Shown: one piece after another, positions 16,941 through 26,660 of the stretch | Layout: each line of letters begins with the position of its first letter | Numbering within the stretch: the stretch's first letter is position 1 | Source: Pelagibius sp964472095 | Lineage (GTDB): Bacteria; Pseudomonadota; Alphaproteobacteria; Kiloniellales; Kiloniellaceae | NCBI GenBank assembly: GCA_964472095.1 | Contig: CAYYIV010000001.1 | Location: 186,001-250,000 of the forward strand | Direction of reading: 5' to 3' | Length of the DNA: 64,000 nt | The notes under the pieces: generated by a model | What the model was told of the DNA's origin: nothing | Database searches by the model: none | The model's input: only the letters and a program-made list of their open reading frames with translations | Program-made: the position numbers and the translations under genes

Positions 16941-18248
16941 TCAGGAGGGCTCCGGGTTGGCCGCCAGGCGCAGGGCGACCGACTGGGCGTGCGCCTCGAG
17001 CCCTTCGGCCCTGGCCAGGCGCACGGCCGCCGGCCCGATCGCCGCCAGCGCCTCGGCGTCGCAGGAGATCAGCGAGCTGCGCTTCATGAAGTCGAGCACC
17101 GAGAGGCCGGAGGAAAACCGCGCCGAGCGCGCCGTCGGCAGCACGTGGTTGGGACCGGCGAGGTAGTCGCCGATGGCCTCCGGCGTGTAGCGGCCGAGGA
17201 AGATGGCGCCGGCATTGCGCACTTTGGCCGCCAGGGCGTCGGGGTCGGCCACGGCCAGCTCCAGGTGCTCCGGCGCGATGCGGTCGATCAGCGCCACCGC
17301 GTCAGCCAGCTCGGCCACCGTGATGATGGCGCCGTGCGCCTCCCAGCTCGCCCGCGCGATGGCGCTGCGCGGCAGCGCCTTCAGCTGCGCCTCCACCGCC
17401 ACCGCCACAGCATCGGCAAAAGCGGCATCGTCGGTGACCAGGATCGACTGCGCGGCGGTGTCGTGCTCGGCCTGGGACAGCAGGTCGGCGGCGATGAAGT
17501 CGGGCCGGTTGTCGGCGTCGGCCACCACCAGGATTTCCGAGGGCCCGGCGATCATATCGATGCCCACGGTACCGAAGACCTGGCGCTTGGCGGCCGCGAC
17601 GTAAGCGTTGCCGGGGCCGACGATCTTGTCGACCTTGGCGATGGTCGCGGTGCCGAAGGCCAGCGCCGCCACCGCCTGGGCACCGCCGACCCGGTAGACC
17701 TCGGTAACGCCGGCCAGGCGCGCGGCCGCCAGCACCAGCGGCGCCACCACACCGTCCGGCGTCGGCACGGTCATCACCAAGCGCTCGACCCCGGCGACCT
17801 TGGCCGGCAGGGCGTTCATCAGTACCGAGGAGGGATAGGCCGCTGTACCGCCGGGGACGTAGAGCCCGGCCGCCGCCACCGCCGTCCAGCGGTGGCCGAG
17901 GCGGACGCCGACGGAATCGCGGTAGTCGAGATCCTCCGGCTTCTGGCGGCGGTGGTAGTCGGTGATGCGCTCGGCCGCCAGCTCCAGCGCGGCAATGGTC
18001 TCCGCGTCGCAGGCCGCGGCGGCAGCGTCGAGCTCGGCCTGCGGGATGCGCAGGCTCTCGGCGGTCAGCATCAGGCGGTCGAAGCGGCGGGTATAGTCAA
18101 TGAGTGCCGCGTCGCCGCGCTCGCGTACGGCGGCGATGATCTCCGCCACCACCGCGTCGACGTCGGCCGCCGCTTCCCGCTTGCCGTCCAGCAGGACGGT
18201 GAAGGCGGTCTCGAAGCCGGCAGCGGCGCTGTCCAGCCTAAGCGGCAT
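16941..18248 (-). CDS. hisD: Histidinol dehydrogenase
   Basis: Zinc enzyme catalysing the last two steps of histidine synthesis, L-histidinol to L-histidine with 2 NAD+. The 435 residues match the family along their length: VPGGTAAYPSSVLMNALPAKVAGV, VYRVGGAQAVAALAFGT, GPGNAYVAAAKRQVFG, ADLLSQAEHD and IAPEHLEL with conserved His residues. Its start overlaps the hisG stop by 11 bases, showing coupling. UPF0262 follows 20 bases later. Confidence 0.97.
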   Translation of the reverse strand: MPLRLDSAAAGFETAFTVLLDGKREAAADVDAVVAEIIAAVRERGDAALIDYTRRFDRLMLTAESLRIPQAELDAAAAACDAETIAALELAAERITDYHRRQKPEDLDYRDSVGVRLGHRWTAVAAAGLYVPGGTAAYPSSVLMNALPAKVAGVERLVMTVPTPDGVVAPLVLAAARLAGVTEVYRVGGAQAVAALAFGTATIAKVDKIVGPGNAYVAAAKRQVFGTVGIDMIAGPSEILVVADADNRPDFIAADLLSQAEHDTAAQSILVTDDAAFADAVAVAVEAQLKALPRSAIARASWEAHGAIITVAELADAVALIDRIAPEHLELAVADPDALAAKVRNAGAIFLGRYTPEAIGDYLAGPNHVLPTARSARFSSGLSVLDFMKRSSLISCDAEALAAIGPAAVRLARAEGLEAHAQSVALRLAANPEPS

Positions 18249-18900
18249 CGGCCGCCTCGCGGAAGCGCTCGACCCAGCCGGTGAGCTCCTCCGAGCGGGT
18301 CTTCAGCGCCGCCCGGTTGACGATCAGGCGCGAGGTGACTTCGGCGATGGTTTCCACCTCCACCAGGTCGTTGGCCTTCAGGGTCGAGCCGGTAGAGACC
18401 AGATCGACGATGCGCCGGCAGAGTCCGAGGCCGGGCGCCAGCTCCATGGCGCCGTTCAGTTTGATGCACTCGGCCTGCACGCCGCGCGCGGCGAAGTGGC
18501 GCCGCGTGATGCCCGGATACTTGGTGGCCACGCGGATGTGGCTCCATCGGCTCGGGTCGTCGCTCTCGGCGAGGCGCCGCGGCGCCGCCACCGACAGCCG
18601 GCAGTGGCCGATCTTCAGATCGACCGGGGCGTAGAGTTCCGGATAGTCGAACTCCATCAGCACGTCGTTGCCGGCGACCCCCAGATGGGCAGCGCCGAAA
18701 GCTACGAAGGTGGCCACGTCGAAGCTGCGCACCCGAATGATGTCGAGGCCCGGATGGTTGGTGGAGAAGCGCAGCTGGCGGGCGTCGTCATCGGAAAAGG
18801 CCACCTCCGGCTCGAGGCCGAGGCGTGCCATCAACGGACTTAATTCCTTCAAGATCCGGCCCTTAGGGACCGCCAGGATCAGGGGCTCGTTGGAGGACAA
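18238..18900 (-). CDS. hisG: ATP phosphoribosyltransferase, short form (HisG_S)
   Basis: First committed step of histidine biosynthesis: ATP and PRPP to phosphoribosyl-ATP. From the TTG at 18900 the protein has 220 residues (SSNEPLILAVPKGRILKEL), typical of short HisG lacking the C-terminal regulatory domain. It therefore should need HisZ, which is not in this window. The PRPP-binding loop is in VDLVSTGSTLKANDL. A longer in-frame reading to 19002 adds a low-complexity segment with no family match and is rejected. It overlaps hisD. Confidence 0.93.
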   Translation of the reverse strand: MSSNEPLILAVPKGRILKELSPLMARLGLEPEVAFSDDDARQLRFSTNHPGLDIIRVRSFDVATFVAFGAAHLGVAGNDVLMEFDYPELYAPVDLKIGHCRLSVAAPRRLAESDDPSRWSHIRVATKYPGITRRHFAARGVQAECIKLNGAMELAPGLGLCRRIVDLVSTGSTLKANDLVEVETIAEVTSRLIVNRAALKTRSEELTGWVERFREAADAA

Positions 18901-19062
18901 GGCTGGAGGGCTCCGCAACTGCAAGTCTTCAGAGGGCCGCCGGGCAGGGCCCCGGCAGCCTGGGCGGCCCCTGGTATGGCGATTTTTCCCCGTAATTGCC
19001 ACCGCCTTTTTGCCGCGCCGGGCGACCGCGCGGAGAACGGACGGGGCGCATCCGGCCCCCGA

Positions 19063-19617
19063 TCAGCCGGTGCCGGGACCCGTCCCGCCGGGCTCGGCGT
19101 CATGCTGTGGGCGCCAGCGGGTCGGCCAGGGCTCGCCGATGTCCTCCAGGTGGCAGCGCACCGCCGCGACCTCCAGGCGCACCGCGGCCTCGCCGGCGAA
19201 GATCAGGGTGATGGCATCGGGCCGGGTCGTGATGGTCAGCAGGCTGAGGATCTCGTCGTCGCGCCCGGGCGTGAGGCCGCGGTAGCGCACCCGCTCGACC
19301 TTGTCGAAGCAGAGGCCGCTGTTGACGCGCTCGAAGAGCGGCGCGTCGCCCTTCTCGTCAAAGGCGACATCCTCGCCTGCCGGCTGCGGCGGCGGGGACG
19401 AGGGCCGCGTGTCCTCCGCCGGATCGCCGTGCCAGCGGAAGCGGTTGGCCACCATGACGAAGCGCTTTTCCCGGGCGAGGTAGGTCATGTCGCCGAGCGG
19501 CACCAGGGCGTCCTGCAGCAGTGCGGCGACCACGTCCATGTCGGCGGGGTCGTGGGCGCGCAGCTTCAAGGGCTTGTCGGTGGATGCCCGGTCGTCTCTC
19601 AGGGGGCTCTCTGCCAT
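19063..19617 (-). CDS. DUF2948 family protein
   Basis: Alphaproteobacterial protein of unknown function, 184 residues from the ATG at 19617 (MAESPLRDD). Family features include LKLRAHDPADMDVVAALLQDALVPLGDM, REKRFVMVANRFRWH and VERVRYRGLTPGRDDEILSLL. A Pro/Asp-rich insertion (about 75-92) lies between conserved blocks. It follows murA by 16 bases, a conserved linkage. A longer start at 19668 would overlap murA and is not preferred. Confidence 0.9.
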   Translation of the reverse strand: MAESPLRDDRASTDKPLKLRAHDPADMDVVAALLQDALVPLGDMTYLAREKRFVMVANRFRWHGDPAEDTRPSSPPPQPAGEDVAFDEKGDAPLFERVNSGLCFDKVERVRYRGLTPGRDDEILSLLTITTRPDAITLIFAGEAAVRLEVAAVRCHLEDIGEPWPTRWRPQHDAEPGGTGPGTG

Positions 19618-19633
19618 GGCAGCCTTTCCCGAC

Positions 19634-20938
<1,305 letters not shown>

Positions 20939-20975
20939 CCGGTCTCTTTTCTGAAGCTCTGTCCTGGAGCCTGTC

Positions 20976-21530
20976 CTAAAGCCTGGGCAGGGTGACGCCG
21001 CGCTGGCCCATGTACTTGCCGGCGCGATCCGCGTAGGACACGTCCGGCGCCTTCGCCCCCTTTAGAAAGAGGAACTGGCAGGCGCCCTCGTTGGCGTAGA
21101 CCTTGGCCGGCAGCGGCGTGGTGTTGGAGAATTCCAGGGTCACGTGGCCCTCCCACTCCGGCTCCAGCGGCGTGACGTTCACGATGATGCCGCAGCGCGC
21201 ATAGGTCGACTTGCCGAGGCAGATGACCAGCACGTCGCGTGGGATGCGGAAGTATTCGACCGTGCGCGCCAGCACGAAGGAATTCGGCGGGATGATGCAG
21301 ACCGGGGTGTTGCGCTCGACGAAGCTCTGGTCGGAGAAATTCTTGGGGTCGACGATGGCATTGTCGACGTTGGTGAAGATCTTGAACTCCTCGGCCACCC
21401 GGGCGTCGTAGCCATAGGAACTGACGCCGTAGGAGATCACGCCTTCGCGGCGCTGGGCCTCCACGAAGGGTTCGATCATGCCCTTGGTCTGGGCCATTTC
21501 GCGAATCCAGCTGTCCGGCATGATGGACAT
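20976..21530 (-). CDS. dcd: dCTP deaminase
   Basis: Converts dCTP to dUTP in pyrimidine deoxynucleotide synthesis. From ATG at 21530 it is 184 residues. It contains YGVSSYGYDARV, LGKSTYARCGIIVNVTPL and EPEWEGHVTLEFSNTTPLP with the catalytic Glu, and ends YMGQRGVTLPRL. Length and motifs fit the mono-functional deaminase rather than the bifunctional archaeal form. A GTG three codons upstream is an alternative start. Confidence 0.96.
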   Translation of the reverse strand: MSIMPDSWIREMAQTKGMIEPFVEAQRREGVISYGVSSYGYDARVAEEFKIFTNVDNAIVDPKNFSDQSFVERNTPVCIIPPNSFVLARTVEYFRIPRDVLVICLGKSTYARCGIIVNVTPLEPEWEGHVTLEFSNTTPLPAKVYANEGACQFLFLKGAKAPDVSYADRAGKYMGQRGVTLPRL

Positions 21531-21689
21531 GGCCGTCACGCTCCCGTCGGTTTGAGGTCAGGGCCGCCCCCGAGGGCGTCGCTCGGGGACGCTCCCGGGC
21601 GGGCTTGGGCGGAACGCCGTTTCTACTGAATAGCCGGGGGATTCTCAAGGCCGCGGCGGCCCGGATGCCGGCGGCACGGCCGCGGCCGC

Positions 21690-21875
21690 TCAAGCGCCGC
21701 CCTCGGAGCCATTCTCGCGGCGGCGCTGCTGCGCCTTGCGCTTCTTCAGGTTGTCGCGCAGTGCCTGGGCCTGACGCTCCCGGCGCGCATCGCCCGGCGC
21801 GGGCGGGGCCTTCGGGCCACCTTCGGAGGGGGAATCCGGCGCTGTCTTGCCGGGAGTCTTGGGATTGCTCGGCAT
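21690..21875 (-). CDS. Small basic conserved hypothetical protein
   Basis: 61 residues from the ATG at 21875: a Pro/Ser-rich N-terminus, then a strongly basic helix (RRERQAQALRDNLKKRKAQQ) and an acidic-neutral tail. This layout occurs in many alphaproteobacterial genomes as an unnamed small protein, often next to housekeeping genes. No function is known to me. A GTG at 21887 would add four residues. Confidence 0.6.
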   Translation of the reverse strand: MPSNPKTPGKTAPDSPSEGGPKAPPAPGDARRERQAQALRDNLKKRKAQQRRRENGSEGGA

Positions 21876-22076
21876 GGCCCGCGACACTGCCCCTCGATCA
21901 TGACGCGGTCAAGGCCGCAAAGTGGCGGAATCTGGCGGATTCCAGGACCGTCGCCGGGGCGGGTCCGGGGCAGGCTCCCGGCCGCCTCAAATTCCCCCAG
22001 GCCGGGGGTTTGGCCTTGCCATCCGCGGCAGCCGGTGGCATGTTCCGGCCCCGTCGGGCAGGAAGCCCCGCGTTGT

Positions 22077-22151
22077 GCCGCCGTAGCTCAGGGGTAGAGC
22101 ACACCCTTGGTAAGGGTGGGGTCGGGTGTTCAATTCACCCCGGCGGCACCA
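22077..22151 (+). tRNA. tRNA-Thr (GGT)
   Basis: A 75-base cloverleaf with encoded CCA. Acceptor GCCGCCG pairs with CGGCGGC, the D-arm is GCTC/GAGC, the anticodon stem is CACCC/GGGTG with loop TTGGTAA (anticodon GGT), and the T-arm loop is TTCAATT. Its 3' 47 bases are repeated exactly at 32617-32663, marking it as the integration site of a genomic island. Confidence 0.97.
22105..22151 (+). repeat. attL: 47-bp direct repeat overlapping the tRNA-Thr 3' end
   Basis: Runs from inside the anticodon stem through the CCA end. It is identical base for base to 32617-32663, and the sequences diverge on both sides. A tRNA-3'-end duplication of this length with a tyrosine recombinase just inside one copy is the classic signature of site-specific island integration. 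Confidence 0.95.
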
Positions 22152-22199
22152 CTCAACCTCCTGAAATAACTCAAGAAATCGCCTCTGTCGAAAAACGCC

Positions 22200-22221
22200 G
22201 TTCTGCACCGAAATGCAGAAC
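22200..22221. repeat. Perfect hairpin just inside attL
   Basis: GTTCTGCA CCGAAA TGCAGAAC: 8-bp perfect arms and a six-base loop, 49 bases inside the island. It may be a recombinase/excisionase arm site or part of a small transcript. There is no T-tract after it. Function is inferred from location only. Confidence 0.5.
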
Positions 22222-22244
22222 ACGGCACGAACATGCACGAAAAA

Positions 22245-22262
22245 CCCGGGGAAAACCCGGGG
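22245..22262. repeat. CCCGGGG-AAAA-CCCGGGG motif, shared with the right island end
   Basis: Two CCCGGGG units separated by four A, about 94 bases inside attL. The same arrangement with five A lies at 32559-32577, 39 bases inside attR, where it also encodes the integrase C-terminus. Presence at both ends is suggestive of a terminal binding site or of a duplicated integrase tail. Confidence 0.45.
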
Positions 22263-22367
22263 AGGATGTTGACCTACCGTTCCGCTTCGCGGGGGCCCTC
22301 ACCTCCGGCCGCTCGAGGCTCCGACGGCCGCCTTCCCAGCACATGTCGCCGAGTAGACCGGCTCTAA

Positions 22368-22500
22368 GCGGGGGCGCCCTCGGTCCCGCGGCGCTCGTGC
22401 CTCGCCGCCGCTCCTGCGGGGGCGCCGGTTACCCCGCTTGCGCCGGCCACCGCTTCCCGCTGCGTGAAGGCGCGGCTCCGGGCAGGCTCCCTTCTCTTGG
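22368..22500. repeat. GC-rich diverged repeat, copy A
   Basis: A roughly 130-base GC-rich block (GCGGGGGC, then CTCGGTCCCGC, CTCCTGCGGGG, AAGGCGCGGCTCC, GGCAGGCTCCC and TTCTCTT) recurs in the same order and orientation at 29278-29395 with substitutions and small gaps. No coding frame is convincing. The surrounding 22152-22700 stretch shows no gene that I can support; frames there are shadows of the tRNA and of GC bias. Confidence 0.55.
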
Positions 22501-22689
22501 ATCGCTAGACGGAGCGCAGCCGCCGGGGCGGTCGCGCCGGTCTTTTGTTGGTGGGTGGGAAGGGCGATTCCGACCCCCCTTCCCTCGCAAGGGGAATCGG
22601 CCGGGCCGGGTCCTCGCCTGCGGCTGCGGGCCGCACCAACCCGGCAGATTCCCCTTGCCCCTGTACCATTCATCGTGATCCGAGCGGAC

Positions 22690-22873
22690 CTCGGTTAGTC
22701 TGTTCGGATCGGGCCAGTTCGCCGGGAGTAACCATTTGCCCCCTGTGCCGTGAGCACCTGGGAAGGACCCGTGCCCCGGCGGGTGGCCGCGGTGGATGCC
22801 CCGTGGGGAGTCCGCGCCTTGGAGCGCCAGTACAGGGATTGGCAGGCACCGCGGCGGCTCGAACAACCAAGGG
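22690..22873 (+). other. Non-coding leader of the IS110-type element (possible bridge-RNA relic)
   Basis: About 180 bases directly before the transposase ATG, with no open frame that fits a gene and several short self-complementary GC segments. In IS110-group elements the non-coding end upstream of the recombinase encodes the bridge RNA that pairs with donor and target. Because the transposase here is broken, any RNA would be vestigial. Exact element ends are not visible. Confidence 0.3.
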
Positions 22874-23849
22874 ATGACGACGATGGAAACAACACGTGAC
22901 TGGTTCGTGGGCGTCGACTGGGCATCCCAGACGCATCACGTCTGCCTGTTGGGTGCCCAAGGCCGCAAGGCGGGAGAGCGCGCCTTCCGGCACGGCGGCG
23001 CCGGCCTTGCCGAGATGGCCGCCTGGATCCTGGCTCAGAGCGCAGCCCCGCCTGAGGCCGTCCAGGTGGCGATCGAGGTGCCGCACGGACCGGTCGTCGA
23101 AAACCTCATGGAACGCGGCTTCCGGCTCCACGCTCTCAATCCGAAACAGCTCGATCGCTTCCGCGACCGCTTCTCGCCGGCCGGCGCCAAGGATGACAGC
23201 CGCGACGCCCATGTCCTGGCCGACGCGCTGCGCACCGACCCGCACTGCTTCCGGTGCCTCGCCCCGGTCGACCCGCTGGTGATCGAGCTGCGCGAGTGGG
23301 CGCGCATTGCCGAGGATCTCACCCAGGAGCGCATCCGGCTCGCCAACCGCGTACGCGAGCAGCTCTGGCGCTACTATCCGCAGATCCTCGATCTCACCGA
23401 CGATATCGCCGCCAGCTGGTTCCTCGAACTTTGGGCGCGCGTGCCTACTCCCGGACACGCCCGACGCGTGCGCGAGACCTCCATCGCCAGTCTCTTGAAG
23501 CGTCACCGCATCCGCCGCTTCAATGCCGCCGGCCTGCTCGACCGCCTGCGCGCGCCAGCACTCGTCGTCGCCCCCGGAACCACCCAGGCCGCAAGCACTC
23601 ACATCAAGGCTGTCGCCAAGCGGCTCGCCCTGGTCAACCGCCAGCTTCGAGAAGCTCATGCCAAGCTCGACCGCCTGACCGAACGCCTCGCCGCCACGGG
23701 GGAAACCGAGCCGGGGCAGGCCACGCAGCAGCGCGACGAGGACGATCCTCGCATCCCTGCCAGGAGTCGGTCGGATCGTCCTCGCCACGCTGCTCGAAAC
23801 CCGGACCTTGTTCGATCCCGATCACCAGAACCAGCTCCATGCCGCCTGA
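22874..23849 (+). pseudogene. IS110-family transposase, frameshifted and C-terminally truncated
   Basis: DEDD-type recombinase relic. The ATG at 22874 begins METTRDWFVGVDWASQTHHV, the RuvC-like N-terminal domain with VAIEVPHG (acidic residue) and AKDDSRDAHVLADALRTD. Around 23740 the frame breaks; the continuation one base over reads ILASLPGVGRIVLATLLETR (the helix-hairpin-helix start of the C-terminal domain) and stops at 23849. The rest of the Tnp_20 domain with the catalytic Ser is missing. A longer open frame to 23947 after the shift has no family resemblance. Non-functional by sequence. Confidence 0.85.
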
Positions 23850-23950
23850 ACCACGCGGGGTTACAGCCCCGCTCTTTTACCCTTGATCACTGGTGGGGAG
23901 TCCTTCCCCCCGCTGATCGCCACGAGGCAGGGGTTTTGACCAGTTAGCCG

Positions 23951-24868
23951 TCAGACCGTCGAAAGAAAAACGGTCGTGCCAGTCAAAGCCTTCACAGGAT
24001 AGAGAAGGATCAGCACGTTATAGGTTGTATCGAACGCCTCGGCGATGCACTCATGCGCCACACCGTTCTTGTCTTTGATCGAAAGCGTCGTAGGGCGCGT
24101 CATCTTCCGGCCAATCGGGAGCACGTGCCCGAGCGGATGGTCGAGTGTTATCACGGTATCCTGCGGGAGGCCGAACTGTGAGAGAAATTTCGAAGAGGGT
24201 TCGATCCGACGGACCTCGGCATGGGTGCCATCGCCTTCAACGAATTTCACCGGCTCCAGGATGTAAACGACGCAGGCGCGCGGGTTCGTTCTCGCGAACT
24301 CCCGTGTCGATGCGTAGATTGAGGCTCCGAATTTCTTCGCGAGCTTTATCGGTGTCTTGATTTCAAAGGCGTGATCGGCCGCGTGGGTCATGAAGGCATC
24401 GCCCTTGAACAAGGCGAAGCGGGCGAAATTGTTGGCCTCCCGCTCGAACTGATCAGCAATCTCCGGCGCCAGCGTCTTTTCGCAATCTTGGAAGAAGCGA
24501 AACAGCTTCTTGTGCGTCGGGATGTCGTGATGGCCGGTCTCATGCAGCTTGAGGAAGGTTTGCTTGGACTCAACCACGCTCTGGTCGATATGAATGAGGT
24601 TTTCGCCCGCATCGTAGATGCCGAGAATCTTGGACACCGCCGATTTGATGTTCGAGGCAGCTTCCTCGGCTTTGCCTTTCAAGTAAGCGAGAACGCTCGC
24701 CGGATTGAAAAGGTTGTGCGCGGCGACTTTGACGTTCGCCGCCGCCAGCAAATCGTCGATGGGGACAGGGTAGCGGTCCCACGCATCCGCCCGGTCAAGC
24801 AGATGTGCAGCGCGCCGTTCTATGGCGAGGAGATCATGCTGGCTGAGAGTGCTGTCATCAGGTTTCAC
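23951..24868 (-). CDS. ImmA/IrrE family metallo-endopeptidase
   Basis: Predicted zinc protease of 305 residues. The HExxH motif is KLHETGHHDIP (His109, Glu110, His113) and the downstream third-ligand region is FEREANNFARFAL (about 141-153), both standard for ImmA/IrrE. The archetypes cleave repressors of mobile elements (ImmA/ImmR) or the DdrO repressor. Here there is no helix-turn-helix domain in the protein and no XRE gene next to it, unlike the usual pair, although its N-terminus could bind a partner. The C-terminal 100 residues (RRIEPSSKF onward) form a less conserved domain. Likely island-encoded regulation or toxin-antitoxin function. Confidence 0.85.
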   Translation of the reverse strand: MKPDDSTLSQHDLLAIERRAAHLLDRADAWDRYPVPIDDLLAAANVKVAAHNLFNPASVLAYLKGKAEEAASNIKSAVSKILGIYDAGENLIHIDQSVVESKQTFLKLHETGHHDIPTHKKLFRFFQDCEKTLAPEIADQFEREANNFARFALFKGDAFMTHAADHAFEIKTPIKLAKKFGASIYASTREFARTNPRACVVYILEPVKFVEGDGTHAEVRRIEPSSKFLSQFGLPQDTVITLDHPLGHVLPIGRKMTRPTTLSIKDKNGVAHECIAEAFDTTYNVLILLYPVKALTGTTVFLSTV

Positions 24869-24883
24869 CTCGGAGCGTCCCTC

Positions 24884-25241
24884 TTCCGCGCGGCCATGGT
24901 TACGGGATTACTGGCCGAAAGCTCAGGAGCGGAATACGACCAATACATCCGTTGCGCTCGTGCAATGCCTGATCAAAACAGGGGACGCTTTCCCGGCGGC
25001 CCTGCAATGGGCGGAGGAATTTTTGCGACCGGGTACGGATCATGTGCTCTGGCAGGTTCAGGAAAGTGGGCTTCATCGACGATGGCCCGTCGATATGCTC
25101 AAGATGCTGGCCATTATGATTCCCGACAATAGCGTTGAGAACTGGAACAGACACACGCTTCAGGAAATTCTCAACGGGATGCAAGAAGCCAACCAAAGCA
25201 TCTCACAGGATCAGCGGTTTCTGCGTCTCTACAGGCTATAA
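24884..25241 (+). pseudogene. C-terminal fragment of a larger unidentified protein
   Basis: Only the tail of a protein is left: ALVQCLIKTGDAFPAALQWA, then LHRRWPVDMLKMLAIMIPDN and QEILNGMQEANQSISQDQRF to a stop at 25241. The pattern (W-P-x-D-L-L then a helix and D-x-R-F/Y-x-R-L) resembles C-termini of large SIR2/DUF4020-type and other conflict proteins; this likeness is from memory and weak. Residues before about 24884 lie opposite the ImmA/IrrE start and do not look like protein. Probably a decayed cargo gene. Confidence 0.5.
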
Positions 25242-25556
25242 TCGCCATGTTTTCGCAAACAAATGCTCGCTCGACTCCGTCAGCAACGGGTCACGACCGA
25301 GCCTGCAGTGGCCGCCGCCTCAAGGCCGGTCAACCACACGAATCCGAATTCAGGCGTACCAGCACCTCACCATCGGCTTTTCACCGGCGAACCGACCGAC
25401 TTCCCTGCTTGGCGGCAGGGCAGCTGAGCGCCAAGAGCCGGAGCGAAATGGTGCGGAAGTGAAAGAGAAACAGATAGAGTGTCCAATACGGAAGTATAAA
25501 ATGAGTATATACTAGCGAACGGATGGGGCGTTGTAGCGTCAGATCGGAACGAGCGA
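25242..25556 (+). promoter_or_regulatory. Intergenic region with AT-rich promoter-like stretch
   Basis: No supportable gene. The last 80 bases contain an A+T-rich run around 25490-25515 (ATACGGAAGTATAAAATGAG) with TATAAA-like hexamers, unusual in this GC-rich genome. It plausibly carries the promoter of the HNH gene that begins at 25557. Confidence 0.35.
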
Positions 25557-26660
25557 ATGGCGTGGACGAAGACCAATGACGGCTCGATCGTCGATCAAGA
25601 CGGCAAGGTCATCTTTTTCAGCACCCGACGTTTCATCGACGACATCTGCATTGGGAACTGCTGCTTCATTTGCGGAGCCGATCCCGAGGGAAAGCCGTTC
25701 AACGACGAGCACGTTTTCCCGGAATGGCTACTCCGACGATACAATTTGTTCGCCCGGACGATCACGTTATCCAATGGCAAGACAACGCGTTACGACCGCC
25801 ATACCGTCCCATGCTGCGTCGAATGCAATTCGCTGATGGGGAAAGTGGTCGAGGAACGGATCAGCTCCGTCATCGACGGCAAGCCGGACTCGATCCAGAA
25901 TTTTCTCACGAATGGCGGTTCCCTCGAACTCTTTGTGTGGCTGAGCCTGATCTATTTGAAACTCCATCTCAAGAATAAGACGAACCGGAAGGAGCTCGAC
26001 CAGCGTAATCCGAGCGGGATGATCGCGGATGATTATGAGTGGGACCTGCTACATCACATCCACACCCTAGTGCGGTGCTTCTACATCCCGACGATGATCG
26101 AGGCGAACGTCTTCGGCTCGATGATGGTTCTCCCATGCCGTCAGGAAGGGAGCGCCGACCAATTCGATTTCGCCGAATTGCATTTCGGTCAAACGATGAT
26201 GCTGCGGCTAGGAAGTACGGCCATTTTCGTCGTGTTCAACGACTCGACCGGTGCACTGAGCTTCTTCCAGGAAAACAAGCTGGACAAGATCACCGGCCCG
26301 ATCAACGAACTGCAGGCTCGCGAGATCATGACCGATTTCGCCATGCTGAACATGCATCTGAAGGAGCGGCCGGTTTATCAGAGCGAACTCGACATGTTGA
26401 ACGAGACGCACAAGATAGTGGCGAACCATCCCGATCGGCCTGAACTAGAAGAATGGAATTCCGAGCTGCGTGGTCTACTGCTATGGAACGCCTTTGAGCA
26501 CGCATGGCCGCAACTACGGTTCGCCGGCACCACCAAGGAAGAAGTCGAGAAAGTCGTATTGACCGGTAAGCTGACCGTGCTGTTCAATGACGAAGGAAAC
26601 TTCGTCACAGGCCCCGGAATTCTCCGCGACGGCGCAACGGCTGCGCCACCGAAGACATAA
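25557..26660 (+). CDS. HNH-type zinc-binding putative endonuclease, island cargo
   Basis: Protein of 367 residues, no signal peptide. The N-terminal 95 residues carry a treble-clef HNH-like site: Cys36-x2-Cys39 (CCFICG), the Asp50-Glu51-His52 of NDEHVFPEWLLRR, and Cys87-x2-Cys90-Asn91 (CCVECNSLMG). This EHxFPxWL...C-x2-C-N layout is seen in HNH proteins of defence islands and phages. The remaining 270 residues are mixed alpha/beta with no motif I recognise. It stands alone between non-coding stretches. Nuclease activity is predicted from motif only. Confidence 0.7.
   Translation: MAWTKTNDGSIVDQDGKVIFFSTRRFIDDICIGNCCFICGADPEGKPFNDEHVFPEWLLRRYNLFARTITLSNGKTTRYDRHTVPCCVECNSLMGKVVEERISSVIDGKPDSIQNFLTNGGSLELFVWLSLIYLKLHLKNKTNRKELDQRNPSGMIADDYEWDLLHHIHTLVRCFYIPTMIEANVFGSMMVLPCRQEGSADQFDFAELHFGQTMMLRLGSTAIFVVFNDSTGALSFFQENKLDKITGPINELQAREIMTDFAMLNMHLKERPVYQSELDMLNETHKIVANHPDRPELEEWNSELRGLLLWNAFEHAWPQLRFAGTTKEEVEKVVLTGKLTVLFNDEGNFVTGPGILRDGATAAPPKT

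Noticed and set aside
21987..22238. Small minus-strand frame across the tRNA-Thr
   Set aside because: The GELNTRPHPYQGCALPLSY sequence is the well-known false translation of a tRNA antisense strand, seen again at the attR copy.
22152..22870. Frames in the left 700 bases of the island
   Set aside because: Overlapping open frames on both strands with Pro/Arg/Gly bias and no ribosome sites; treated as non-coding.
22796..23947. Intact 383-residue transposase
   Set aside because: After about residue 316 the reading frame loses all IS110 resemblance, while the true continuation is in the next frame. It is a pseudogene.
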